From an uncultured Bacilli bacterium (GTDB taxonomy: Bacteria > Bacillota_I > Bacilli_A > RF39 > UBA660), in contig CANQEJ010000006.1 in assembly GCA_947594925.1 (NCBI GenBank), forward strand, positions 1 through 35,837: 35,837 bases of DNA, given 5' to 3'. Within the stretch, counting starts at the first letter, position 1, and every line of letters starts with the position of its first letter. The notes beneath the pieces were generated by a model. That model made no database searches, was not told the DNA's origin, and saw nothing but the letters and a program-made list of their open reading frames with translations. Shown here in pieces: positions 1-8,293 of the stretch. Both the position numbers and the translations under genes were made by a program.

Positions 1-2
1 AC

Positions 3-1250
3 ATAATAGGTTCTGGAGTAGTAGGACCAAATCAAACTAAGATAGTCCAAATAAGAAGTTGGATGGATAAAGATACAACAGAAATCGAAGGAGAAAATAA
101 AAGTTTTACTTTTAAAATAACTATTGAAGCAGTAGCAGGTGATAGTAACTTACTAACAGGGAAGATATTAGCAGCTAATAAACTACATGAAGAAGCACCA
201 GACTTTAGTAAAGGTTTTCCCAACTCGTCTACAAGAGAAGAAGATGTAACATCAAAATCAGGCTTGTATAAAACCCAAGATGATGATGGAGATAGCTATT
301 ATTTTAGAGGTAAAGTAGAAAATAATTATGTTCAATTGGGAGAATATAAAGAAAATGTATATGCCTATATTGTCGACCCTAATAATAAAAAAGATACATA
401 CTATACGCACTCGCTTGCTGAACACTTTTGTAGTGAAGGGTTTAATATAGATTATAATTATTCTTCAGCAGAAGAGTGTAAGGAAAATATAAAACAAGTT
501 GAAGTGGCTAAAGCTGGTCAGCGAATACTATGGCGAATAGTACGAATAAATGGGGATGGAACAATAAGATTAGTAACAGATAACCCAATTGGTGATGGTT
601 ATACGAATAATTTAGGAATTACTTATAATAATAGTACACCATGTACAAAATCTTCACCATGTAAAAGTGAATATAATGGAAATGGATTTACAAATGCTAC
701 TGGAGTGGGAACAAATAGTACAATAAAAGGAAAATTAGAAGAGTGGTATCAAAAAACTTTAAATGATTATAACAATAAAATTACTTTAACAACTTTCTGT
801 AATGACACATCAACTGGTCATACTCAAGGGAACGCTACTTATTTTGGTGCCAATGATAGGTTGGAGGAAAATAAGCCAAGTCTTATATGCCCAGATACGG
901 ATAAAAATTATGGTGGTGTATATAAACTTAAAATAGGACTTTTAAATGTTGATGAAAGTATATATGCAGGAGTTTCTTCTAATAGTCAAAGCCCTGCCTT
1001 AATAAACAATTATTTGATTAGTTACAAACTTCCAACTTACGAAATTCCATATTCTGGGGAAATTATCAGTTTATCACCGGGCTGGTTTGATAATTCTCTA
1101 AACATGAACTATAACATTTCGTCATCAAGTTATGCAGAAGACCTCAATTTTCACAATATAGATTTAACAATACGTCCCGTCATCAACCTAAAATCCGATG
1201 TAACCGTAACCGGAACTGGAACACAAGAGGACCCATATGTAGTAGAGTAA
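3..1250 (+). CDS. Large secreted/surface protein, C-terminal part (5' truncated by window edge)
   Basis: The reading frame is open from the first complete codon (position 3) with no ribosome site before the first ATG at 63, so the gene begins upstream of the window. The visible part starts with a beta-rich stretch (IGSGVV...IRSWMDKD...FTFKITIEAV) like the end of a camelysin/TasA-type fold. Next come a Cys-containing linker (HFCSEGF, SAEEC) and a C-terminal module with LWRIVRINGDGTIRLVTDN, a KLEEWYQK helix, paired Cys (TPCTKSSPC; FCND; LICPD), SLSPGWFDN and the ending RPVINL...VTGTGTQEDPYVV. This end module is familiar from large extracellular proteins of uncultured gut Firmicutes. The Cys and Asn/Thr/Ser richness fits export. 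Function is unknown; adhesion or matrix is a guess. A strong terminator follows. Confidence 0.75.
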   Translation: MIGSGVVGPNQTKIVQIRSWMDKDTTEIEGENKSFTFKITIEAVAGDSNLLTGKILAANKLHEEAPDFSKGFPNSSTREEDVTSKSGLYKTQDDDGDSYYFRGKVENNYVQLGEYKENVYAYIVDPNNKKDTYYTHSLAEHFCSEGFNIDYNYSSAEECKENIKQVEVAKAGQRILWRIVRINGDGTIRLVTDNPIGDGYTNNLGITYNNSTPCTKSSPCKSEYNGNGFTNATGVGTNSTIKGKLEEWYQKTLNDYNNKITLTTFCNDTSTGHTQGNATYFGANDRLEENKPSLICPDTDKNYGGVYKLKIGLLNVDESIYAGVSSNSQSPALINNYLISYKLPTYEIPYSGEIISLSPGWFDNSLNMNYNISSSSYAEDLNFHNIDLTIRPVINLKSDVTVTGTGTQEDPYVVE

Positions 1251-1285
1251 TAAGTTATAAACGTGTAAGCGTTTATATAAATAAT

Positions 1286-1347
1286 AAAGATAAAGAGTAA
1301 ACTATAATCTTCGTTATAAGTATTCCTTAACTCTTTGTCTTTTTTTT
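1286..1347 (+). terminator. Intrinsic terminator of the surface-protein gene
   Basis: The left arm at 1286-1300 (aaagataaagagtaa) pairs with the right arm at 1327-1343, with one wobble, followed by a T tract to 1347. Confidence 0.8.
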
Positions 1348-1368
1348 AACTTTTATTACTCATAAGTA

Positions 1369-1397
1369 TTGCAATAATTAAAAAAATAATATATAAT
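1369..1397 (+). promoter_or_regulatory. Sigma-A-type promoter for the 1404-1516 RNA
   Basis: TTGCAA (1369-1374), a 17-bp spacer and TATAAT (1392-1397). No open frame with a ribosome site follows for about 170 bases, so the expected transcript (start near 1404) is non-coding. Confidence 0.6.
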
Positions 1398-1403
1398 TTA
1401 TGG

Positions 1404-1516
1404 TATAAGTGTTACCACAGATAGATTTATTAGATTTTTTCATAACACATTTACTCCTTAAACTAACTAAGAAGTTGTAAATGCTAAAAATCTAAAGTGG
1501 TAACATTTTAATTTTT
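1404..1516 (+). ncRNA. Candidate structured small RNA, rod-like hairpin
   Basis: Between the surface-protein terminator and nusB lies a segment with nested inverted repeats. TGTTACCAC (1410-1418) pairs with GTGGTAACA (1497-1505), TAGATTTTT (1431-1439) with AAAAATCTA (1486-1494), CATTTAC (1448-1454) with GTAAATG (1477-1483), and CTTA (1457-1460) with TAAG (1468-1471). Together they form one long interrupted rod of about 96 nt. It starts a few bases after a good promoter and ends in a U-rich stretch (TTTTAATTTTT). The left arm also carries a second match (AGATTT, 1423-1428) for the right arm, so two pairings compete. I do not recognise it as SRP RNA (no GGAA-tetraloop core) or a known riboswitch. 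A small inverted-repeat element is the main alternative. Confidence 0.45.
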
Positions 1517-1537
1517 CATAATAACCTAAAATAAATA

Positions 1538-1556
1538 GACCTTAAAGGTCTTTTTT
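1538..1556 (+). terminator. Small hairpin terminator upstream of nusB
   Basis: GACCT/AGGTC stem (1538-1550) with a three-base loop, followed by six T. It would stop read-through from the upstream RNA before nusB. Confidence 0.5.
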
Positions 1557-1575
1557 GATATAATAAATTTGGTGA
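1556..1575 (+). promoter_or_regulatory. nusB promoter with extended -10 and adjacent ribosome site
   Basis: TGA-TATAAT (TG at 1556-1557, -10 at 1559-1564) is an extended -10 box. The GGTGA ribosome site sits at 1571-1575, so the leader is only about ten bases. No good -35 is seen. Confidence 0.5.
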
Positions 1576-1580
1576 TTTAA

Positions 1581-1982
1581 ATGGCTCTAACAAGAAGTGA
1601 ATTAAGAGAAAAAATAATGATTATTTTGTATCAAATTGAAATATTAAAAAAGTATAGTGCTCAATATGATATTGAAGAAATTATTAAAGATAATATTGAA
1701 ATAGATAATGATTTTGTAAGAGAAGTTGTTTATGGAGTTACAACCCATATTGAAAATATTGATGAGCTTGCTAATAAATATATGGGAAGTTGGAAAATAG
1801 ATAGAATAGATAAGACAGGAGCTTCTATTTTAAGGATGGCCTTATATGAGTTATATTATACTAATACTCCAGGAATAGTCGTAATAAATGAAGCAATTGA
1901 GTTAGCTAAAAAATATAGTGATGATGCTGTTCGTAAAATAATCAATGCTGTTTTAGATAAAGCATATAAAGATAAGGAATAG
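1581..1982 (+). CDS. nusB: Transcription antitermination protein NusB
   Basis: This 133-residue protein has the NusB layout: an N-terminal ALTRSELREKIMIILYQ helix, the mid-protein IDELANKYMGSWKIDRIDKTGASILRMALYEL core and the C-terminal VINEAIELAKKYSDDAVRKIINAVLDK signature. NusB binds boxA RNA with NusE (S10) and supports processive rRNA transcription. Length matches the family. It is the first gene of an operon with xseA (3-base gap), xseB and a hypothetical gene. The nusB-xseA-xseB order is common in Firmicutes, though folD, often found here, is missing. Confidence 0.96.
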   Translation: MALTRSELREKIMIILYQIEILKKYSAQYDIEEIIKDNIEIDNDFVREVVYGVTTHIENIDELANKYMGSWKIDRIDKTGASILRMALYELYYTNTPGIVVINEAIELAKKYSDDAVRKIINAVLDKAYKDKE

Positions 1983-1985
1983 CAT

Positions 1986-3254
1986 ATGGAGCCAAAGTAT
2001 ATATCTATCAGCCTTATAAATAAGGCAATTAAAAATGTTATTGATGTTCAACCTTTTTTACAGAAAGTATATTTAAAAGGGGAGATATCAAATTATAAAG
2101 GTCATACTAGAGGCCATTTATATTTTTCTTTAAAAGACGAGAGTAGTAAAATAAATGCAGTGATGTTTGCCTCAGCAGCATCAAAGCTTACTTTTGTGCC
2201 TGAAGATGGGATGAACGTTTTAGTCGAGGGACGTATTAGTGTTTATGAAGCTAGTGGTGCTTATCAAGTTTACGTGGAGAAAATGAGCCCTGATGGTATT
2301 GGTAATCTTTATCAAGAATATGAAAAGTTAAAGAAAAAATTAGAAGCAGAAGGCTTGTTTGCAGAAGAACATAAAAAAGTAATTCCTAAATATCCTAAAA
2401 CTATTGGCATAATTACAGCTCCAACCGGCGCCGCAGTACGAGATATTATCAGTACCATAAAAAGACGTTACCCTCTTGCCCAGACGATTTTATTTCCAAC
2501 TTTAGTGCAAGGAGAACTTGCTAAGGATAATATTGTGGAACAAATAAAGAAAGCTCAAGATTTTGACTTAGATTTAATTATCTGCGGCCGGGGTGGTGGT
2601 TCTATAGAAGACTTATGGGCCTTTAATGAAGAGTGTGTAGCAAGAGCTATATATAATTCTGAAATTCCTATTATAAGTGCTGTTGGCCATGAGCCGGATT
2701 TTACGATTGCGGATTTCGTCGCAGACTTACGAGCACCGACCCCAACAGGAGCGGCGGAGATGGCTGTTCCTAATTTAGTTGATTTGCAGACATTTATTAG
2801 GCAATTTGAAATTAGATTAAATGAAAATATTGTTCATAAAATTAAGAATTATACTAAACAGTTAGATGCTTTAAAAAATACCTATGTTATTAAAAACCCT
2901 TTAGCTATGTATGAAATTAAAGAACAAAAATTAGATAATTTACTAACTAATTTAAATAGTTATATTAAAAATTTAATTAAAAGTAAAACAGTAGCTTATG
3001 AAAATATCTTAAATAAATATATCTTTCAAAATCCGCATAGTATTTACGAAAAAAAGAAACATCAATTTGAAATACTTTTAAATAAAGTAAACTTATTAAA
3101 TCCTTTAAATATATTAGAACAAGGCTATTCGGTAGTTAAAAAAGATGATTTAATTATTAAAGATATTAAAGATTTAGCTATTAATGATATCATAAATGTT
3201 AAAATGATGAAAGGTAGTATTTCTGCTCAAGTTATAAAAAAGAAGGAGGACTAA
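1986..3254 (+). CDS. xseA: Exodeoxyribonuclease VII large subunit
   Basis: The protein has 422 residues, normal for XseA. An N-terminal OB-fold (KGEISNYKGHTRGHLYFSLKD, about residues 30-50) binds DNA. The catalytic part carries GIITAPTGAAVRDI, CGRGGGSIEDLWAFNEE and SAVGHEPDFTIADFVADLRAPTP, typical of Exo VII. A long helical, coiled-coil-like C-terminal region (about 270-380) ends in a small beta segment starting at EQGYSVV. With XseB it degrades single-stranded DNA from both ends to short oligonucleotides. It starts three bases after nusB and is followed two bases later by xseB, so the three are co-transcribed. Confidence 0.97.
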   Translation: MEPKYISISLINKAIKNVIDVQPFLQKVYLKGEISNYKGHTRGHLYFSLKDESSKINAVMFASAASKLTFVPEDGMNVLVEGRISVYEASGAYQVYVEKMSPDGIGNLYQEYEKLKKKLEAEGLFAEEHKKVIPKYPKTIGIITAPTGAAVRDIISTIKRRYPLAQTILFPTLVQGELAKDNIVEQIKKAQDFDLDLIICGRGGGSIEDLWAFNEECVARAIYNSEIPIISAVGHEPDFTIADFVADLRAPTPTGAAEMAVPNLVDLQTFIRQFEIRLNENIVHKIKNYTKQLDALKNTYVIKNPLAMYEIKEQKLDNLLTNLNSYIKNLIKSKTVAYENILNKYIFQNPHSIYEKKKHQFEILLNKVNLLNPLNILEQGYSVVKKDDLIIKDIKDLAINDIINVKMMKGSISAQVIKKKED

Positions 3255-3256
3255 AA

Positions 3257-3478
3257 ATGAAAGAAGAAAAATCATTTGAAGAATCTTTAACAGAATTAGA
3301 AAATATCGTTAAAGAATTAGAACAAGGAAATATTGATTTAGAAAAATCAATAGATAAATATACTGAAGCAATGAAATTAGTAAAAGATTGTAGTGATAAA
3401 TTAAATAGTGCTACAACTAAAGTAAATAAAATCTTAGCTGAAAATGGTCAATTAGAAGATTTTGAAATTTCTGAGTAA
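3257..3478 (+). CDS. xseB: Exodeoxyribonuclease VII small subunit
   Basis: A 73-residue protein of typical XseB length, with the family pattern SFEESLTELENIVKELEQGNIDLEKSIDKYTEAMKL and two predicted helices. It assembles along the XseA coiled coil in the Exo VII holoenzyme. The AAGGAGG ribosome site (3242-3248) lies in the end of xseA, and the start codon follows the xseA stop by two bases, which suggests translational coupling. Confidence 0.95.
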   Translation: MKEEKSFEESLTELENIVKELEQGNIDLEKSIDKYTEAMKLVKDCSDKLNSATTKVNKILAENGQLEDFEISE

Positions 3479-3504
3479 AATTTTAATAAGGGAGGTTTTA
3501 GAAA

Positions 3505-4443
3505 ATGGAAATAATTAATATTGAAACATTATTGGCACTATGTAGTATATTAGATGATTACCCTAAATTAAAAAAAGATTTAGATAATTTACAAAGGTCT
3601 AGAATTAGTGGTAATTGGTTGTATAATTTATATGCTTTGTCTAAAGGAAAATTTACTTTATGTTCCAAAGCGGAAAGAAAGTTTTATAAAGAAAATAAAG
3701 ATATTTTTGATAAGATATATGCAAATAGTCCTATCCTTGAATTTATTATAGATGCTTCATCAAGAGATTATTTCTATCATTATATTGTTGCCCATCAAGA
3801 GGATATAGAAAGTATTCAGGCAGTTTTAAAAACTTTAAAACATTTAGGATTTAGGAGAATAAATTTTGATGCTAGTAAAAACTTTAGTGACCAAACATAT
3901 ACTGTAAATCGTACTTTTATGGATAATTTTAAAGTAAATTATTTAGATAATATTGAAATTATTCCTAACTATAATAGTTCTGTTATTAAATATACTAGTA
4001 AAGGTTCCCCTTATTTAATTGAGGGTAATGTCTTTTTAGGTAAAAGAATTAATTATGGAACAATTACTTTAAATACTTTAGTTTTTGATGAAGAGAGTTT
4101 ACCAAAAGCTATTAGTAAAGAAGAACTTTTCGACCACATTGAATATTTATATAACCAAAATGAAACAAAACATAATATTGTGTATAATGCTTTAAATTTA
4201 TTTAATGATGTTGAAGTTTTAGAAAAAAATTGTAATGCGGCGTTAGCAAGTGTAAGTAATTTACCAGAAGATTATCGCCCACAGGTTGATAATTCTTTAA
4301 TAGCTATCAAAGACCAACTTAAACTAGTAAGTGATAAGTTAGTAGAATATCATGAATATATAACAACAACTAATCCTTTAATAACTAAAGAACAATTTAG
4401 TGATGAAAAAAAGGTAGCTTCAAGAGTTCGCCGTTCTAATTAA
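3505..4443 (+). CDS. Hypothetical protein, last gene of the nusB operon
   Basis: A 312-residue soluble protein with no signal peptide or membrane segment. It begins MEIINIETLLALCSILDDYP and has a mixed alpha/beta middle (LKHLGFRRINFDASKNF, GSPYLIEGNVFLGKRINYGT). The C-terminal third is helical (roughly 200-295) and ends in a basic tail (KKVASRVRRSN). I do not recognise a family. The start is set by the GGGAGG ribosome site at 3490-3495. It follows xseB by 26 bases without an intervening terminator, so it probably shares the nusB transcript. A terminator follows at once. Confidence 0.75.
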   Translation: MEIINIETLLALCSILDDYPKLKKDLDNLQRSRISGNWLYNLYALSKGKFTLCSKAERKFYKENKDIFDKIYANSPILEFIIDASSRDYFYHYIVAHQEDIESIQAVLKTLKHLGFRRINFDASKNFSDQTYTVNRTFMDNFKVNYLDNIEIIPNYNSSVIKYTSKGSPYLIEGNVFLGKRINYGTITLNTLVFDEESLPKAISKEELFDHIEYLYNQNETKHNIVYNALNLFNDVEVLEKNCNAALASVSNLPEDYRPQVDNSLIAIKDQLKLVSDKLVEYHEYITTTNPLITKEQFSDEKKVASRVRRSN

Positions 4444-4466
4444 GATACAATTATGTATCTTTTTTA
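4442..4466 (+). terminator. Intrinsic terminator of the nusB operon
   Basis: AAGATAC (4442-4448) pairs with GTATCTT (4455-4461) around a six-base loop, running into a T tract. Confidence 0.85.
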
Positions 4467-4528
4467 TTGCCATTAATTGGTTAAATAAAGGCCCTTTAAA
4501 AGGAAATAATAATTATGGAAGTGATAGT

Positions 4529-5512
4529 ATGCAAAAAAATATATCAAAAATTGTATTTTTATTTATTACTTTACTAATGTTTCCTTTAAGTGTTTTAGGT
4601 TATTCTGATTATATAATTCCCGGTGGGGAAAATGTTGGGATTGAAATAAATAGTAAAGGAATTATGATTATTGGTTTTTATAAAGTTAATGGTAAATTAA
4701 ATAAAGGAAATCCTAATATTAAAGTAGGAGACCAGATAATTAAAGTTGGAAGTCAAAAAGTAACAACAACTCAAGAATTAATTACAGCAATTGAAAAAGA
4801 ACGTCAAGATGGGAAAGTTAATCTAACAGTATTAAGAGATGATAAAGAAAAAGAAATTAGTTTAGATTTAATAGAAACGGATGGTATTTATAAAACAGGG
4901 TTATATGTTAAAGATAATATTACCGGGATTGGTACTTTAACTTATATTGACCCAAAGACAAATATTTATGGGGCTTTAGGTCATCAAGTGGCTGAAAGTA
5001 ACTCTAATATGACTGTGGAAGTAAAAAGTGGTTTAATTTTTCGTAGTTTTGTCACGAGTATAGATAAAAGTGCAAGTGGTAATCCTGGTGGCAAAAATGC
5101 AAAATTAGATTACAGTACAAAATATGGAACTATCCTGCAAAATACCGAATATGGTATCTTTGGAAAATATACTAGTACCTTACCAAATAAAGAGTTACTG
5201 GAAGTAGCTAAACCTGAAGAAATAGAGACTGGTGAAGCTTATATCTATACAGTTTTAAATGATGAGACCATTGAAAAATTTGCTATAAATATTAATAAAA
5301 TAGATAAAAGTAATGAAATTAAAAATATTTATTTTGAAGTAACTGACCCTAATTTACTTGCTAAAACAGGAGGCGTAGTGCAAGGGATGAGTGGTTCACC
5401 AATTATTCAAAATAATAAAATCATTGGTGGAGTAACCCATGTAATAGTCTCTAATCCGACAACAGGTATAGGTATATTTATTACAAAAATGTTAGAAGAG
5501 GGCGAAAGTTAG
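4529..5512 (+). CDS. spoIVB: SpoIVB signalling serine protease (S55)
   Basis: A 327-residue protein, shorter than the roughly 426 of B. subtilis. An N-terminal hydrophobic segment (about 8-24) exports it from the forespore into the intermembrane space. A PDZ domain (about 40-115; NPNIKVGDQIIKVGSQKV) precedes the S55 peptidase domain. By comparison with B. subtilis the likely catalytic residues are His152 (GALGHQV), Asp273 (VTDP) and Ser288 (GMSGSP), with the expected spacings. In the family, SpoIVB cleaves SpoIVFA and so releases SpoIVFB to process pro-sigma-K. It stands alone here, without the recN or spo0A neighbours of Bacillus. I found no convincing sigma-F/G promoter in the 85-base gap upstream. 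Confidence 0.95.
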   Translation: MQKNISKIVFLFITLLMFPLSVLGYSDYIIPGGENVGIEINSKGIMIIGFYKVNGKLNKGNPNIKVGDQIIKVGSQKVTTTQELITAIEKERQDGKVNLTVLRDDKEKEISLDLIETDGIYKTGLYVKDNITGIGTLTYIDPKTNIYGALGHQVAESNSNMTVEVKSGLIFRSFVTSIDKSASGNPGGKNAKLDYSTKYGTILQNTEYGIFGKYTSTLPNKELLEVAKPEEIETGEAYIYTVLNDETIEKFAININKIDKSNEIKNIYFEVTDPNLLAKTGGVVQGMSGSPIIQNNKIIGGVTHVIVSNPTTGIGIFITKMLEEGES

Positions 5513-5520
5513 CTCTTTTT
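5496..5520 (+). terminator. Weak terminator overlapping the spoIVB stop
   Basis: AAGAG (5496-5500) and CTCTT (5513-5517) form a short stem around the stop codon, followed by T residues. Confidence 0.4.
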
Positions 5521-5582
5521 TAATATATGTAGAAAAAAGTAAGTATTAGTGCTATTATTAATACTGGGAACTAGGAGTTAAT

Positions 5583-6776
5583 ATGATTAAAGGGTTATAT
5601 TATATATTAGTAATATTTACAATTATCTATGGTCTTTATTTTTTTATAACAACTTTAATAGGCTTGTTTAAAAAAAGTAAAGTTCATTTTCTTCATGCTT
5701 CCAAAGAAGAACATATGGCTATTTTAATTCCCGCCCGTAATGAAGAAAAAGTTATTAAACCTTTAATTGAAAGTTTAAAAAGTCAAAATTATCGTAATTA
5801 TGATATTTATGTTATTCCTAATAATTGTACAGATAATACCGAAAAAATTGCTAAGAGTTTAGGGTGTAAAATATTAAAATGTCAAATAGCTCCTAAAACT
5901 AAAGGGGATGTTTTAAAATATGCTTTTAAAAAATTAGAGAATAATAAAAAAATAGCAGCTTATGTAATTTTTGATGCTGATAATGTTGTTCATCCTAACT
6001 TTTTAAAAGAGATGAATAATTGTTTAGCTAGTGGCTATAAAGTCGCCCAAGGTAATAGAGAAGCTAAAAATCCTACTGATAACTGGCTTAGTAGTAGTTA
6101 TACTTTATTTTATCTTTTCCAAAATGTTTTCTTTAATCAAACCCGTATGACTTTTAAAAGTTCTTGTTCTATTAACGGAACTGGTTTTATGATTGCTAAA
6201 TCTTTAATTGATGAAAAGGGTTTTCCAACTTATACTTTAACCGAAGATATGGAATACACCGGTATTTGTGCTTTAAATAATGAGCCGATTGTCTATGTTT
6301 CTAATGCTATTACTTATGATGAATATCCCACTAGTTTTAAAGCTTCTTGGAAACAAAGAAAAAGATGGTCTGCGGGAATTATTTCTTGTTTTAAATTATA
6401 TTTTATTAAATTATTAAAATGTTTTAAAGAAAAAAGAAACTTTGCTTCTTTAGATATGGCTTTAGTTTATTTGGGACCAATTATGCAAGTTGTCTCTTTT
6501 TTAGAAGTAATTATTTTCTTAAGTTTTAAATTTGCCCAAATAAATGAAATCATTATCTGGTTTTTAATCTCTTATTTAATTGGCGTATTAATAATATTCT
6601 TTATTTTAAAATTAAAAAAGAAAAAACCAAAATCTGTCTTTTTAGGAATTTGGCTTTTCTGTTTCTTTATTCTTACTTGGGTTCCTATTAATATTATTTG
6701 TTTAGTCAAAAAACAAACAAAATGGGAAGAAATAAAGCATGATAAATTAATTAATATTCATGATGTTATGAAATAG
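5583..6776 (+). CDS. Membrane-bound family 2 glycosyltransferase
   Basis: A 397-residue membrane protein: an N-terminal hydrophobic segment (4-28), a GT-A domain (about 45-265) and three or four C-terminal membrane segments (about 285-390). The GT2 motifs are visible: IPARNEE (49-55), NCTDNT, the metal-binding DAD (131-133), TEDMEY (220-225) and QRKRW (258-262). The last is the Q..RW signature of processive or semi-processive GT2 enzymes that make polysaccharides across the membrane. The product is unknown; an exopolysaccharide or glycolipid is likely. AGGAG at 5573-5577 sets the start. Its 3' end overlaps the convergent phosphohexomutase gene by 11 bases. Confidence 0.9.
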   Translation: MIKGLYYILVIFTIIYGLYFFITTLIGLFKKSKVHFLHASKEEHMAILIPARNEEKVIKPLIESLKSQNYRNYDIYVIPNNCTDNTEKIAKSLGCKILKCQIAPKTKGDVLKYAFKKLENNKKIAAYVIFDADNVVHPNFLKEMNNCLASGYKVAQGNREAKNPTDNWLSSSYTLFYLFQNVFFNQTRMTFKSSCSINGTGFMIAKSLIDEKGFPTYTLTEDMEYTGICALNNEPIVYVSNAITYDEYPTSFKASWKQRKRWSAGIISCFKLYFIKLLKCFKEKRNFASLDMALVYLGPIMQVVSFLEVIIFLSFKFAQINEIIIWFLISYLIGVLIIFFILKLKKKKPKSVFLGIWLFCFFILTWVPINIICLVKKQTKWEEIKHDKLINIHDVMK

Positions 6777-8142
6777 TTTTTTTAATAATAAAATTTTGTA
6801 GAATACTCATAAAATGATTATTAATAGCATTTTGGTCTTCTTTAGTTAAAGCTTCAATGCGATAGGTTAAACATGGGGTTGTATTACTAGCTCTAAGTAA
6901 AACCCAACCATTAGGATAAAAGACTTTAATGCCATCAATATCTAATAATTGATAATTTAATTTTTCATACTCAACTTTAACGGCATTGACGATAGAAAAT
7001 TTTTCATTATCTGCCACTTTAATTTTAATTTCGGGCGTTATTAAATATTTAGGGACATCATTAAACATGTCACTTAGATTAGTAGTATTATTACTTAATA
7101 TTTCTAAAACTCTTAAACCATTGTATAAACCAGAATCAATTCCCGGCCAACGGTCGGTAAAAAATAAGTGTCCTGAATATTCGCCTCCAAAAGGGAGCCT
7201 ATCTTCGTTAACTTTAGCTCTTGTATAAGAAGCACCTGTTCGGTAAACAACTGGAGTTCCTTGGAGTTTAGTTATTTCTTCTTCGACTATTTTCGAACAT
7301 TTAACATCAAATAAGAAAGTTTTATTTTGACAAGTATTAATTAAACTACGAATAAACATAATCATTAAATATTCCGTTGTTACAATTTCCCCTAAATTAT
7401 TAACTACCCCTAAACGGTCGCCATCTCCATCATAAGCAAGTCCCACATCAGCTTTAACTTCCTTAACTTTTTCTTGAAGCATTACTAAATTTTCTGCGAC
7501 ATTAGGGTCAGGGTGATGATTAGGAAAAGTAGGGTCACTTATATCATTAATCATCACAATATCTAAATTAGGAAATAAAGAATAAATATCTTTAGCAAAT
7601 AAAGATGTTGTTCCATTACCAGGGTCGATAACAACTTTTAAAGGACGTGAACCCATTTTAATACTATTTTGAATTAAAGAAGTATAATAAGGAAGAATAT
7701 TTAGTTTAGTAACTTGACCTTGGCCTTTAAAAAAATCACCAGCTAGTGTAAAATCGCGAAAATCATAAATTTGCTTGCCGCGGGCCATCCCTAAATTATC
7801 AAAAGTCATTTTTAAACCATTATATTCTTTAGGATTATGACTTGCTGTTACCATTAAACCAAAGATAGTATTAGTTTTAAGACAAGCATAAGCAAACATT
7901 GGTGTTGTACATACTCCTAAATCAATAACATCAGTACCACTAGCAATCAAACCATTAATTAAATTAGTAGCTAAGCTAGGACTTGATAAACGATTATCTT
8001 GACCTACTATACAAACTTTTTTATTATATTGTTTTTGAATAAAACTGCCATAACTTAAACCTAAAGTATAAGCATCATCATCAGCTAACTCTTCGGGATA
8101 GATGCCTCTAATATCATATTCCCTAAATATTTCTTTTTTCAT
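6766..8142 (-). CDS. Phosphoglucomutase/phosphomannomutase
   Basis: A 458-residue alpha-D-phosphohexomutase with all four family sites: REYDIRG at the start, TASHNP with phosphoserine Ser101, metal-binding DGDGDR (238-243), the sugar-recognition GEYSGH (320-325), and phosphate-binding RASNTTP (417-423). The GEYSGH form is typical of bifunctional PMM/PGM enzymes. It converts hexose-6-phosphate to hexose-1-phosphate, feeding UDP-glucose or GDP-mannose synthesis. A GGTGAAG ribosome site precedes the start. It is divergent from the GT28 gene and convergent with the GT2 gene, which places it in an envelope-sugar neighbourhood. Glucose or mannose preference cannot be read from the sequence. Confidence 0.95.
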   Translation of the reverse strand: MKKEIFREYDIRGIYPEELADDDAYTLGLSYGSFIQKQYNKKVCIVGQDNRLSSPSLATNLINGLIASGTDVIDLGVCTTPMFAYACLKTNTIFGLMVTASHNPKEYNGLKMTFDNLGMARGKQIYDFRDFTLAGDFFKGQGQVTKLNILPYYTSLIQNSIKMGSRPLKVVIDPGNGTTSLFAKDIYSLFPNLDIVMINDISDPTFPNHHPDPNVAENLVMLQEKVKEVKADVGLAYDGDGDRLGVVNNLGEIVTTEYLMIMFIRSLINTCQNKTFLFDVKCSKIVEEEITKLQGTPVVYRTGASYTRAKVNEDRLPFGGEYSGHLFFTDRWPGIDSGLYNGLRVLEILSNNTTNLSDMFNDVPKYLITPEIKIKVADNEKFSIVNAVKVEYEKLNYQLLDIDGIKVFYPNGWVLLRASNTTPCLTYRIEALTKEDQNAINNHFMSILQNFIIKKTIS

Positions 8143-8245
8143 TTATCTTCACCATCCTAACTATATCATGTTTAAAATCAAACTTGCTATCCTTTCTTTT
8201 TATTTTGACATAAAAATTAAAAAAATAGACATTTCCCTTAAGACT

Positions 8246-8273
8246 TTGCAAAACTTAAAAAAAAGGGTATAAT
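8246..8273 (+). promoter_or_regulatory. Promoter of the GT28 glycosyltransferase gene
   Basis: TTGCAA (8246-8251), a 16-bp spacer and TATAAT (8268-8273). Transcription would begin near 8280, just ahead of the GGTGTGA ribosome site (8282-8288). Confidence 0.65.
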
Positions 8274-8293
8274 TAGAAATGGGTGTGATACTT

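Noticed and set aside
1404-1516. Rod-like RNA as SRP RNA or 6S RNA
   Set aside because: The conserved SRP tetraloop/symmetric-loop core is missing, and the length and bulge pattern are too small for 6S.
8279-8293. Longer start for the GT28 gene at ATG 8279
   Set aside because: It falls at the predicted transcription start and before the ribosome site.
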